DNA of 32,694 nt from JABCPE02 sp963521545 (GCA_963521545.1 CAUQVP010000007.1:1-32694); one strand, 5' to 3'. Positions 1 through 8,542 are shown, counted from the first letter of the stretch. Program-made: numbers and translations. The notes: generated by a model from the sequence alone, not told the origin.

Positions 1-3000
1 TTTTTTTCTTTCAGCTGGGCTTGGCTTGGGTTTTGTGTCAGATAATTCAGCAGGTGTTTGAATTTTTCACTTTGATAAAATTTATCCTGTGGATTGTCTG
101 GGAAATATCCCAAAAACACGCCTTTTTTCATCACTATTTTCTCAAAGCCTATCTCTGCGGCGAGCCATTTCAGCTCCACGGATTTCAGTAAATTCACGGC
201 TTCTTCTGGTAGTTTTCCGAAGCGGTCTTCCAGCTCGTTTTGGAACTTTTCCAGCTCTTTTTTGTTTTCTATTTCTGCCAATCTTTGGTAGAGGAGAAGT
301 CTCTCCGAGGTGGAATCTACATAATGGTCAGGCAGCATCAGCTCAAAATCAGTGTCGATATTCACTTCTTTTACCGATTTGAAAAGTTTTTTTCTGTCTT
401 CTTCATTATTAAATAATTCCTCAAACGACTCATCGTCCTGAAGCTCTTCCAAGGCCTCCTGCATAAGTTTTTGGTAAGTTTCAAAGCCCATTTCATTGAT
501 AAATCCGCTCTGCTCTGCACCGAGTAAATCTCCTGCACCACGGATTTCCAAGTCTTTCATCGCGATCTGGAACCCGCTTCCCAAATCCGAAAATTGCTCT
601 ATCGCTTCCAGTCGTTTTCTGGCATCAGAGGTTATCATATCATATGGCGGCGTGATGAGATAGCAAAAGGCTTTTCTGTCGCTTCTGCCCACACGGCCAC
701 GCATCTGGTGGAGGTCTGCAATCCCGAATCTCTGCGCATCATTGATGAAAATAGTATTGGCATTCGGGACATCCACGCCGCTTTCTACAATGGTCGTAGA
801 GATGAGAACATCATATTTCCCATCCATAAAGTCCAAAACTCTTTCTTCCAATTCCTTCCCATCCAGTTGTCCGTGTCCAGTGATGATTCTGGCATCAGGC
901 ACGAGCCTTTGTACAAGACCAGCGATTTCCTTTAAATTGTCAATTCTATTGTTAATGAAATACACCTGCCCATCTCTTTGGAGTTCGTAGGAAATGGCAT
1001 CTCTCAGCGTTTCTTCATCGAAGCCTATCAGCTGGGTTTCCACAGGCTGTCGGTTCGGCGGTGGTGTTTTTATTACGGATAAATCCCTTGCTGCCATTAG
1101 TGAAAACTGTAGCGTTCTCGGAATTGGCGTAGCGGTCAGGGTAAGTGTGTCTATGTTGGTTTTCAGGGTTTTAAGTTTGTCTTTTACATTTACTCCGAAT
1201 TTATGCTCTTCATCAATGATTAAAAGCCCTAAATCCTTGAATTTTACCTTGTCCGAAACCAGCTGATGCGTTCCTATCACGATGTCTATTTTACCGCTTT
1301 CCAAACCTTCCAGCGTTTCTTTTTTCTGTTTTGCCGTTCGGAAACGATTGAGATAAGAAACATTGATAGGAAAATCTTTCAGCCTTTCTGTAAAACTCCT
1401 AAAATGCTGAAATGCCAAAATGGTCGTAGGAACCAGCACAGCTACCTGTTTGCCATCGGTAGCCGCTTTGAAGGCTGCACGAATAGCGACCTCCGTTTTT
1501 CCGAAACCTACATCGCCGCAGATAAGCCTGTCCATAATGGTTTCCGCCTCCATGTCTTTTTTCACATCATGGGTCGCTTTCTCTTGGTCTGGCGTGTCTT
1601 CGTAGATGAAACTCGCTTCCAGCTCATCTTGTAGATAGGTGTCTGGCGAGAAGGCAAAACCTTTGGAGGTTTTTCTCTGTGCATAGAGTTTTATTAAGTC
1701 AAAAGCTATTTGTTTTACTTTCGCTTTGGTCTTTTGTTTAAGGTTTTTCCAAGCGGGAGAGCCCAGTTTGGAAAGGGTGATTTCTTTCCCTTCTGAGCCG
1801 TTGTATTTTGAGATTTTGTGCAGAGAGTGGATGCTCACATACAGCAAATCGCCGTTTTTATAAGAAAGTTTGAAACATTCCTGCGTTTTGCCGTCGTTAT
1901 TCACTTTGACTAGTCCCATGAATTTACCGATTCCGTGGTCTATGTGCGTGATGTAATCGCCGACTTGCAGCTGCATCAGGTCTTTTAAGGTCAAATGTTC
2001 GGACTTGGCGAAAGAATCTTTGGTTTTAAATCTTTGATAACGGTCAAAAATCTGGTGGTCGGTATAAACCGCGATTTTATAATGACTGTCCACAAAGCCC
2101 TCATGAAGCTCTGACTGAAACGCCGTGAAAAGATGATTAACCGCATCTTGCTGATGTTCAGTGGCTAAGGTCTCGATGATTTCTGTCAGTCTGTCTTTTT
2201 GTTTCTTGGAAGAAAAGGAAATCCAGACCTCGTAGCCTTGCTCTTTTTTGGTGATAAGATCCTCTATCAAAAGTTCAAAATTCTTGTGAAAACTCGGCTG
2301 TGGAGTTTGGCTCAGCTGAATGATTTTTGATGAAGGACTGTTTGAAAAATCTATGGTTCTGAATTTTTGAAAACATATTGAAAACTCTTCGCTGGAAAGA
2401 AACAGCTCGTGAGGCTCTCGGTGTTTGATGGTTTTGCTGAGTTTATCAAATTGATTTTGAGCCTTTTGGTAAAAAGTTTCAGTTTTATCCAAACAAGAAT
2501 AAGCGTTTTTGATCATAATCAAGCTATCCGAAGGCAGCAAGTCAAAAAATGGAACTTTCTCGCCTTGTGTGGAAAGATTGATATTAGAAACTAATTGAAA
2601 CTCATCTACTTTCTCCACGGAAAGCTGGGTTTCTATGTCAAAAGTTTTGATGCTTTCTATTTCATTCCCGAAAAATGTGATTCGGAAAGGTTTTTCATTT
2701 GAATAAGAAAAAACATCTACAATTCCGCCTCGAACCGCGAATTCACCAGGCTCGGAAACAAAATCTGTTAAATTAAAATGAAACTGATTGAGCAGTTCTT
2801 CCGTGAAATCAAAATCTAGTTTTTCGCCCGTTTTTATACGGTGAGAAATCATTTTGAAATCCTCTTTTTTCAGAACTTTTTCATTCAGAGCAGAGATATG
2901 AGCTACGATTATTTTTTGTTTGTTATTGATATTCAGTTGGTTAATTACTTCTGTTCTCAAAACCAAATTGGCGTTTTTAGTCCGCTCCTCCTGATAAGGC

Positions 3001-3278
3001 TCTGTGTAGGAGTTGGGCAGGTGCAGGACATTTTCTTCGCCGACGAGTTCCTCCATTTCGGTGGTTGTGTAGTGGGAATCTTCCTTGTCATCGATAATCA
3101 AAAGAATGGTTTTTTGCTGGCTCAGGAAAGCCTCTGCGGCGAGAATGCTCACGGCAGAACCTACTGCTCCTTTCACGGAAAGATGCTCGGTTTTTTCCCA
3201 ATTTTGAAAAATCTCTTCTCCGAAATTTTGGTTTAAAAGTTTGGTTAATAGTGACTTGTCTATCGTTTGTAAGCTCAT
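1..3278 (-). CDS. mfd: Transcription-repair coupling factor Mfd (3' end cut by window)
   Basis: Superfamily 2 DNA translocase that pushes stalled RNA polymerase off lesions and recruits UvrA. Reading the minus strand from the ATG at 3276-3278 gives about 1092 codons without a stop up to the left edge; the family is usually 1100-1150 residues, so only a short C-terminal piece is missing. Order of domains: UvrB-like N-terminal region, RNA-polymerase-interacting module around residue 440 (HIDHGIGKF), Walker A GDVGFGKTE near 588, DEEH box near 685, TATPIPRTL, ESGVDVPNA, and the QMRGRVGRSDR motif near 857, then the TRCF C-terminal domain. It probably has its own promoter (TACCTTTG at 3345-3352) downstream of the TPR gene. 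Identification is very secure. Confidence 0.97.
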   Translation of the reverse strand, partial: MSLQTIDKSLLTKLLNQNFGEEIFQNWEKTEHLSVKGAVGSAVSILAAEAFLSQQKTILLIIDDKEDSHYTTTEMEELVGEENVLHLPNSYTEPYQEERTKNANLVLRTEVINQLNINNKQKIIVAHISALNEKVLKKEDFKMISHRIKTGEKLDFDFTEELLNQFHFNLTDFVSEPGEFAVRGGIVDVFSYSNEKPFRITFFGNEIESIKTFDIETQLSVEKVDEFQLVSNINLSTQGEKVPFFDLLPSDSLIMIKNAYSCLDKTETFYQKAQNQFDKLSKTIKHREPHELFLSSEEFSICFQKFRTIDFSNSPSSKIIQLSQTPQPSFHKNFELLIEDLITKKEQGYEVWISFSSKKQKDRLTEIIETLATEHQQDAVNHLFTAFQSELHEGFVDSHYKIAVYTDHQIFDRYQRFKTKDSFAKSEHLTLKDLMQLQVGDYITHIDHGIGKFMGLVKVNNDGKTQECFKLSYKNGDLLYVSIHSLHKISKYNGSEGKEITLSKLGSPAWKNLKQKTKAKVKQIAFDLIKLYAQRKTSKGFAFSPDTYLQDELEASFIYEDTPDQEKATHDVKKDMEAETIMDRLICGDVGFGKTEVAIRAAFKAATDGKQVAVLVPTTILAFQHFRSFTERLKDFPINVSYLNRFRTAKQKKETLEGLESGKIDIVIGTHQLVSDKVKFKDLGLLIIDEEHKFGVNVKDKLKTLKTNIDTLTLTATPIPRTLQFSLMAARDLSVIKTPPPNRQPVETQLIGFDEETLRDAISYELQRDGQVYFINNRIDNLKEIAGLVQRLVPDARIITGHGQLDGKELEERVLDFMDGKYDVLISTTIVESGVDVPNANTIFINDAQRFGIADLHQMRGRVGRSDRKAFCYLITPPYDMITSDARKRLEAIEQFSDLGSGFQIAMKDLEIRGAGDLLGAEQSGFINEMGFETYQKLMQEALEELQDDESFEELFNNEEDRKKLFKSVKEVNIDTDFELMLPDHYVDSTSERLLLYQRLAEIENKKELEKFQNELEDRFGKLPEEAVNLLKSVELKWLAAEIGFEKIVMKKGVFLGYFPDNPQDKFYQSEKFKHLLNYLTQNPSQAQLKEK

Positions 3279-3299
3279 TTTTAGTATAAATTAAATGAC

Positions 3300-3336
3300 G
3301 AGAAGCGATTTCGGAATGGCTCCGAAATCGTTTCTC
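3300..3336 (-). terminator. 16-bp hairpin between the TPR gene and mfd
   Basis: Inverted repeat with 16-nt arms (3300-3315 and 3321-3336), one G-T mismatch and a 5-nt loop; the inner ten pairs are perfect (CGATTTCGGA/TCCGAAATCG). On the minus strand it follows the TPR gene stop and is trailed by a T-rich stretch without a clean T-run, so it may be a rho-independent terminator. It also lies downstream of the likely mfd promoter, so mfd mRNA would carry it as a 5' leader stem. Confidence 0.65.
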
Positions 3337-3344
3337 TATTGGTG

Positions 3345-3352
3345 CAAAGGTA
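3345..3352 (-). promoter_or_regulatory. Putative mfd promoter, -7 element
   Basis: The minus strand reads TACCTTTG here, matching the Bacteroidota -7 consensus TAnnTTTG. No clean TTG is seen 19 bases upstream, only a T-run. The predicted start point is near 3341, giving a leader of about 63 nt before the mfd ATG that contains the 3300-3336 hairpin. Confidence 0.55.
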
Positions 3353-3373
3353 AGATTATTTAGCGAAAAAATC

Positions 3374-5851
3374 CTATCTCATATAGTGTGCAAAGTACAA
3401 ACAGCTTGTCTGTAAGTCTTTTACGGTTTGGGTTCGTTTGTAATGCTTTTTCAGCTCTGCGAAGTAAGTTCGGAATTTTTCTCTCTTTGTCAGATTCATT
3501 TGAGCTTCAAAAACTTTTACTTTTCCTGAATAATCTGGGTCAGAATAGTCGATGTAAAAACTTTGGTTGGCTTCCCATTGATAGAATTTCCCTTGCTCTG
3601 CACTTGCCATTTGGAAAAGAATTCTGGCTTTTTGCTCTTTGTTTTTAGAGTGTTTTAGGGCTTTTTCGTAGTAGCTGATAGCAAGGTCAAAATTATCTGG
3701 CTCTATGAATCCGCTATCGTAGAAGGTTTTGTAAGAGAAATCATATTTTCTCTCGTTTGCTTGTTCGTGGAAATGGAATTTAGGGCTGTTGCTGTTATTC
3801 ATATCCAAAGTGAAAAGCTCACGGAAATACCCTAAAACAGAGGTGTTGTAGAGTAGGTTGCCGATGAGCTGATTGGCTTTCACGCCTTTCACGGATTTTT
3901 CTTTTCCTGTTTCTTCGAGCTGAATCAGGGCTTGTGCAAGTTCTAACTTGTTCATTTTCTGTTTAATGAAAGGGAAGAAGCTGAGATCTTCGGCTTTCAT
4001 GGATACTTCCTGCGGACTGTCAAAACTTTCCCAGACATTATGCCCGAAAACAAGGCTTGAAATACGGTTGTAGCCATCGTATTTATCTTTGAAATCGGAT
4101 TTTGCTTTCTCTTTATCATCGCCATAATAATAGACATTGTTAATATAAATATCCTCAAAACTTCCTGCTTTCTCGTAGTGAGTTTTAGCCTTTTTGAAAT
4201 CAGCCATACGCATCGCATGGTCGCCGTAGATTAACTCAAAGAAAGCTTCTGCGTTAATGTTTTTTATGGATCGCTCGATGATGAATTTTTCAAAGCTCGT
4301 CTTGTTTGGCTTTTTGTAGAAAGTTTCTATTTTCTTTGTCAAAGCGAGATTTGGGTAATATTGCAGGGCATGGATGCTGTTATTTAGAAGGAATGATTTT
4401 GCGTCCTGCTGTTCTACGAAATAGCGATTGGCAATGATGTCAATGATAAAATCTTTGGTTCCGAGATAGTTATACCAGCCGTTTTCATTTTTGCTAGGTT
4501 CTTCTCGTAGGATTTTGCCGTATTTTTTCATTAGAAGTTCTTCAAACTCTGGCGTTATTTTGGTTTGAGAAACGATTTCGTTCAGCATTTTCATTTTTTC
4601 TATCTGCTGGATATAGTCAGAATTGGTTGTTTTTATTTTATTTAAAACCAAATTGCTTCCCTTGAAATCTTTATTCAGAAAACGAAGGTAAGCATCGCTG
4701 AGTTCCCAGAAAACATCTTTGGAGGTTGCTTTTATTTCAGTGATTATCTTTCGTAAATCTTCAGAAAAATCGGTAGATTCCGTGTAGTAGCTTTCTGTTC
4801 TTACAGGAAGAAGTTTGTCTTGGCATTTATCCTTGTCCTTGCAGGAAGGATAAGCCATGAGGTGGCTTCTCTCCAGCTCGTTAATCGCTCTGGCAGCGAG
4901 AACTTTTAGGATTTTAGAATCGGCATTGTTTTTCAGCATTTTCTGCATCAGCGGCACGGGATTGTTGTAGCCGTTGTAAGCCAAAAGGAAATATGCCATG
5001 TTTTTTTCTTCGGCGGTTTTAGCTTTGTTTAGCAGTCCTTCGAAATCGCCAGAATTAGAGAATTTCATAGAAGTGTAGGAGCTTTGTTTCAAATCTCTGC
5101 TGTGGATGAAAACTTTGAAGAAATTCCAATTTGCAGCTTCTTTTTTGCCTAAACCATTCTGTGCGCCTGCCATTTGCTGTAAGGCATAATAATAAATCGG
5201 TGATCTTAAATTCAAGGGAACAACCAAAGTTTCAAAATAATGAACAGCCTTTTGGTAGTTTCTCGTATAATGATTAAACCTCACGATTTGATAAGCATAT
5301 CGTAGTTTTATTTCTTTGTTGGTGGATGTTTTGTAGGCGTTCAGCAGGCTTTCCATGGTTTTGGAATAGTTGAGCTGAGTGGCATTTTTTCTATTTTTAT
5401 CAACATCGAAATAAAACGAATCTTCATCTGCAACAAAACTAATCGCCATATAAGGTTCCAGTTCTTTGGCTTTGATGAGGTAGGTTAGCCCTTGTTTGTA
5501 TTTATTAAAAAACTGAGTGCTGAGTTTTTTGCTTAAAATATGTGTAAGTTTTCCATGAGACCAGTCTTGAAGGTGTTTTAGACTGATAGTCTGCACGAGA
5601 GCCAAAGTTTCCTCATAGGTAAGCTTGTTGTCAAAATATTTTTGCCAAGATTCTATATTTTCGCTTCGGAATTTATTTTTGGATTCATAAAAAGGCGTGT
5701 CATAGGCCAATAGAAAAGGTTCGTATTCAGGCGAGTGTATCATTTCCTGAGCGAACAAGTTGAAATATTCATAGTCTAAATTAACATCCACACAGGCTTT
5801 CGCTTTATGAGTAGCGAACAAAAGCGAGAGGGAAACAACAAGTTTTTTCAT
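3374..5851 (-). CDS. Exported TPR-like protein of unknown function (825 aa)
   Basis: Not recognised as a named family. The N-terminus (MKKLVVSLSLLFATHKAKAC) looks like a signal peptide with a type I cleavage site after AKA at residue 19, so the protein is probably periplasmic or outer-surface; the Cys after the site is not in a convincing lipobox. The rest appears largely alpha-helical with degenerate tetratricopeptide-like pairs of helices near residues 184-250, 550-565 and 720-755 (for example DLAISYYEKALKHSK). A CKDKDKC cluster lies near the middle. Its ATG is 4 nt after the TAG stop of the lipoprotein gene, so the two are almost certainly co-transcribed. TPR arrays normally hold other proteins; a partnership with the lipoprotein is inference. 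Confidence 0.8.
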   Translation of the reverse strand: MKKLVVSLSLLFATHKAKACVDVNLDYEYFNLFAQEMIHSPEYEPFLLAYDTPFYESKNKFRSENIESWQKYFDNKLTYEETLALVQTISLKHLQDWSHGKLTHILSKKLSTQFFNKYKQGLTYLIKAKELEPYMAISFVADEDSFYFDVDKNRKNATQLNYSKTMESLLNAYKTSTNKEIKLRYAYQIVRFNHYTRNYQKAVHYFETLVVPLNLRSPIYYYALQQMAGAQNGLGKKEAANWNFFKVFIHSRDLKQSSYTSMKFSNSGDFEGLLNKAKTAEEKNMAYFLLAYNGYNNPVPLMQKMLKNNADSKILKVLAARAINELERSHLMAYPSCKDKDKCQDKLLPVRTESYYTESTDFSEDLRKIITEIKATSKDVFWELSDAYLRFLNKDFKGSNLVLNKIKTTNSDYIQQIEKMKMLNEIVSQTKITPEFEELLMKKYGKILREEPSKNENGWYNYLGTKDFIIDIIANRYFVEQQDAKSFLLNNSIHALQYYPNLALTKKIETFYKKPNKTSFEKFIIERSIKNINAEAFFELIYGDHAMRMADFKKAKTHYEKAGSFEDIYINNVYYYGDDKEKAKSDFKDKYDGYNRISSLVFGHNVWESFDSPQEVSMKAEDLSFFPFIKQKMNKLELAQALIQLEETGKEKSVKGVKANQLIGNLLYNTSVLGYFRELFTLDMNNSNSPKFHFHEQANERKYDFSYKTFYDSGFIEPDNFDLAISYYEKALKHSKNKEQKARILFQMASAEQGKFYQWEANQSFYIDYSDPDYSGKVKVFEAQMNLTKREKFRTYFAELKKHYKRTQTVKDLQTSCLYFAHYMR

Positions 5852-5855
5852 AATT

Positions 5856-6818
5856 CTATAAAGTATATTTGTCTATAAATTTACTATCCAGATGATAGTA
5901 TACAATATTATAATGGTCTAATTTTTTATCCAAAAAATGTTTTACTTCGTCTAATTGGTTTTGGGAAATTTCCTCAATCTTGATTTTAAATCCTTTGTTG
6001 AGGTACACACCAAAATAAAAATCATCTTCCAACACTTCAAATTCTGTTTCAGAAATTTTCTTAAAGTTTTTGTTCTGAGATAAGTCATTTATCGTCAGCG
6101 CATTGATGAGTTTCTTTTTCCCGACATGATTGCTCACGATTCCCCAAGAGTATAAAGGAAGAGCAATGTCCATTTTTATGGGATATTCCTCAATGTTCAT
6201 CAGGTAATTTTTAAGTGTGGGAACATCTAGAATTGAATTTTTCGGCTGGTTTTCTAGTGGCGAATAAGTGGCGTAGCACATTAGATAAACCTTTTCCACG
6301 GGTGGAAATCCTGTTTTTTCTTTGTCTTTCACTTGGTGAAGCCGAAGGGTGCAGGTGATTTTTTGTTTTGAAATATTTTTTAGTTCCTCTAAAAACAGGA
6401 AATAATCTTCTCTCGTTTGTTCCGCCCAGTCGCAGTCTATTTGTATTTCGGAAGTCAGAGAGAGTTTGTTTTCGTTTTTTATATTTTCTATAAGAGAAAG
6501 AGTATTTTTCGCAAGGGAATGGATTTCTTCTTTTTTGATTCCGAAAAAAGTTCGATTCGTTATGAAAATCACAGGCGTGAGAGGAAGGTCGCTTTTTTGC
6601 GAAAAATGAATTTTCCCAACAGGAGTAAATCTGCCTTCTTTTTTATCAATATCAAAAAATCTGGTGTATATGGTCTGTGATTGGGATTTTCTCAGGTTTT
6701 CTTGCTCTTTTTTGTCCAAATTCCACTCTGTTCGCCAATAATAAAAAGAGTAAGAATGCTCCTTCGGGTTAGAACAACTAATGAATAAAATTAAAATAAA
6801 AAAATAGAATAATTTCAT
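5856..6818 (-). CDS. Lipoprotein, possibly TIM-barrel glycosidase-like, unknown function
   Basis: Start chosen at the ATG at 6816-6818, giving 320 aa. The in-frame ATG 66 nt upstream would lie upstream of a likely promoter and adds a second hydrophobic stretch. Residues 1-15 (MKLFYFFILILFISC) form a lipoprotein signal with acylated Cys15. Downstream, short hydrophobic strands alternate with helices as in a (beta/alpha)8 barrel: the YYWRTEW region, YTRFFDID (51-58), VIFITNRTF (83-91), IQIDCDW (125-131), TCTLRLHQ (155-162), VYLMCYA (177-183), IALPLYSWG (218-226). The pattern recalls GH18-like or DUF3142-type barrels, but catalytic residues cannot be assigned, so this is inference only. First gene of a two-gene unit with the TPR protein. 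Confidence 0.75.
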   Translation of the reverse strand: MKLFYFFILILFISCSNPKEHSYSFYYWRTEWNLDKKEQENLRKSQSQTIYTRFFDIDKKEGRFTPVGKIHFSQKSDLPLTPVIFITNRTFFGIKKEEIHSLAKNTLSLIENIKNENKLSLTSEIQIDCDWAEQTREDYFLFLEELKNISKQKITCTLRLHQVKDKEKTGFPPVEKVYLMCYATYSPLENQPKNSILDVPTLKNYLMNIEEYPIKMDIALPLYSWGIVSNHVGKKKLINALTINDLSQNKNFKKISETEFEVLEDDFYFGVYLNKGFKIKIEEISQNQLDEVKHFLDKKLDHYNIVYYHLDSKFIDKYTL

Positions 6819-6824
6819 AGATTT

Positions 6825-6832
6825 CAAAGTTA
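6825..6832 (-). promoter_or_regulatory. Putative -7 promoter element for the lipoprotein/TPR unit
   Basis: The minus strand reads TAACTTTG, matching TAnnTTTG. Only 6 nt separate it from the ATG at 6818, which predicts a start point around 6821 and an almost leaderless mRNA. No TTG is present at the ideal upstream spacing, so confidence is modest. It supports the shorter start of the lipoprotein. Confidence 0.45.
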
Positions 6833-6872
6833 GAAAAAAATAATAAAATACAGAAAAAAAACAACTTACAAT

Positions 6873-6902
6873 TTGTAGATTCAAAAAAAAACCTTAAATT
6901 TG
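6873..6902 (+). promoter_or_regulatory. Promoter of the S10-spc-alpha ribosomal operon
   Basis: Perfect Bacteroidota-type promoter: TTG at 6873-6875, 19-nt spacer, TAAATTTG at 6895-6902. The predicted start point near 6906 leaves about 100 nt of leader before rplC. It is the only consensus promoter found upstream of the 13.7-kb ribosomal gene run. Confidence 0.85.
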
Positions 6903-6913
6903 CACACTTGTTT

Positions 6914-6960
6914 GGTGGGGAGATTGTGTTTATTCATAAATAAAATCTGTATAAACCACT
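6914..6960 (+). promoter_or_regulatory. Candidate structured leader of the ribosomal operon
   Basis: Inside the rplC 5' leader, GGTGG (6914-6918) can pair with CCACT (6956-6960), enclosing an inner stem in which AGAT and TTTATT pair with AATAAA and ATCT around a small loop. Autogenous control by a ribosomal protein is a plausible role by analogy to other bacteria; the structure is hand-drawn and the pairing is mostly A-U. Confidence 0.35.
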
Positions 6961-7007
6961 GAATATGAGTGTGAAAAAAATAATTTAAATAAATTTTTAA
7001 TTATACA

Positions 7008-7631
7008 ATGTCAGGTATTATTGGTAAAAAAATCGGTATGACCTCTTTGTTTAACGAAGAAGGAAAAAATATTCCTTGTACAGTTATCCAAGCTGGTCCA
7101 TGCTCGGTTTTACAGGTCAGAACCGAAGAAGTTGATGGTTATTCAGCTATTCAATTAGGTTTCGATGACAAGAGTGAAAAGAATGTCGGAAAGGCATTAG
7201 CTGGTCATTTTAAAAAGGCTGGTTCTGCTCCTAAGGCGAAAATCGTAGAATTCCACAATGGGTTCGAAGATGTGAAATTAGGAGATGAAGTGAATGTGGA
7301 TATCTTTGTAGAAGGAGAGTATGTGGATGTTACAGGAACTTCAAAAGGTAAAGGTTTCCAAGGTGTTGTTAAAAGACATGGTTTTGGTGGTGTAATGCAG
7401 CAGACTCATGGACAGCACAATAGATTGAGAGCTCCGGGTTCTATCGGTGCGGGTTCAGATCCATCAAGAGTTTTTAAAGGCTTGAGAATGGCTGGTAGAA
7501 TGGGAGGTGAGCAGGTTACTGTTCAAAACCTTCAAGTGTTAAAAGTAGATAAAGAACAAAATCTTTTAATAGTAAAAGGTGCTGTTCCGGGAGCTAAAAA
7601 TTCTTATGTAATTATCAGAAAATGGAATTAG
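7008..7631 (+). CDS. rplC: 50S ribosomal protein L3 (uL3)
   Basis: Early-assembly protein whose extended loop reaches the peptidyl-transferase centre. 207 aa, normal length. Family signatures are present: SGIIGKKIGMT at the N-terminus, KGKGFQG at 113-119, THGQHNRLRAPGSIG at 133-147 and VFKGLRMAGRMG at 155-166. Where E. coli L3 reads QNQ before its PGKVFKG stretch, the target region of the PrmB methylase, this protein reads AGSDPSRV, so that modification may be absent. First gene of the operon; no rpsJ precedes it. Its 3' end overlaps rplD by 10 nt, suggesting translational coupling. Confidence 0.98.
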   Translation: MSGIIGKKIGMTSLFNEEGKNIPCTVIQAGPCSVLQVRTEEVDGYSAIQLGFDDKSEKNVGKALAGHFKKAGSAPKAKIVEFHNGFEDVKLGDEVNVDIFVEGEYVDVTGTSKGKGFQGVVKRHGFGGVMQQTHGQHNRLRAPGSIGAGSDPSRVFKGLRMAGRMGGEQVTVQNLQVLKVDKEQNLLIVKGAVPGAKNSYVIIRKWN

Positions 7632-8251
7632 TAGTATTAAATACATCAGGAAAAGAAACCGGAAGAAAGGTACAGTTAGACGATGCTATCTTTGGTATCG
7701 AGCCTAACCAGCACGCGGTTTACTTAGAAGTGAAACAATATCTTGCGGCTCAAAGACAAGGTACGCATAAGTCTAAAGAAAGAAGTGAAATCACTGCTTC
7801 TACTAAAAAATTGAAGAAACAGAAAGGTTCTGGTTCTGCAAGATACGGGGATATCAAGTCGCCTGTATTCAAAGGAGGAGGTAGAGTTTTCGGACCTAAG
7901 CCAAGAGATTATAGATTTAAATTAAATAAAGCATTAAAAAGATTAGCGAAAAAATCTGTTCTTTCTCAAAAAATGAGAGAAAATTCTATCAAAGTTTTAG
8001 AAGAGCTGAATTTCTCTGCTCCTAAAACAAAAGATTTTGTTAATGTAGTAAATGCTTTAGGTTTGGAAGGTAAGAAGTCATTGTTTATTCTTGCTGAAGC
8101 AAACAAGAATGTATTTTTATCTTCAAGAAACTTACCAAAAGCAAAAGTGATGAATTATAACGAGATCTCTTCTTATGATTTAATCAATGCTGGTGAGGTA
8201 GTATTCTTTGAAGGTGCAGTAGAGAAGTTTCAAGAAAATTTAAGAAAATAA
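7622..8251 (+). CDS. rplD: 50S ribosomal protein L4 (uL4)
   Basis: Lines the exit tunnel together with L22. 209 aa. The conserved basic tunnel loop spans roughly residues 45-100, with KKQKGSGSARYGDIKSP and FGPKPRDYRFKLNK clearly recognisable. In E. coli L4 represses its own operon; whether that applies here is unknown. The ATG lies inside the end of rplC (10-nt overlap), and rplW follows after 3 nt. Confidence 0.98.
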   Translation: MELVVLNTSGKETGRKVQLDDAIFGIEPNQHAVYLEVKQYLAAQRQGTHKSKERSEITASTKKLKKQKGSGSARYGDIKSPVFKGGGRVFGPKPRDYRFKLNKALKRLAKKSVLSQKMRENSIKVLEELNFSAPKTKDFVNVVNALGLEGKKSLFILAEANKNVFLSSRNLPKAKVMNYNEISSYDLINAGEVVFFEGAVEKFQENLRK

Positions 8252-8254
8252 ATC

Positions 8255-8542
8255 ATGTCAATCATTATTAAACCAATCATTTCAGAAAAAGCGACTTATC
8301 TTACAGATTTGAGAGGGCAGTATTCTTTTTTAGTAGATACTAAAGCGAATAAAATCCAAATTAAAAATGCTGTAGAAGAAGCTTATGGTGTAAAGGTAGC
8401 AAATGTTAGGACTATGATTTATGCTCCTAAAGTTTCTATGAAATACACTAAAAAAGGTCTTCAAGTTGGTAAAACTAACAAGTTGAAGAAAGCAGTTATA
8501 GAACTTCAAGCAGGTGAAGTTATCGATGTTTTTGCAAATTAA
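8255..8542 (+). CDS. rplW: 50S ribosomal protein L23 (uL23)
   Basis: Sits at the tunnel exit and docks trigger factor and SRP. 95 aa, usual length for the family. Recognised from the N-terminal IIIKPIISEKATYL motif, the KIQIKNAVEEAYGVKVANVRTM core and its place between L4 and L2. It lies 3 nt after rplD; the start is preceded by A/T-rich sequence and no Shine-Dalgarno motif. Confidence 0.97.
   Translation: MSIIIKPIISEKATYLTDLRGQYSFLVDTKANKIQIKNAVEEAYGVKVANVRTMIYAPKVSMKYTKKGLQVGKTNKLKKAVIELQAGEVIDVFAN

Noticed and set aside
89..3236. Several plus-strand open frames of 60-131 codons within 89-3236
   Set aside because: They are complements of mfd, which has all its motifs and an unbroken minus-strand frame across the whole region.
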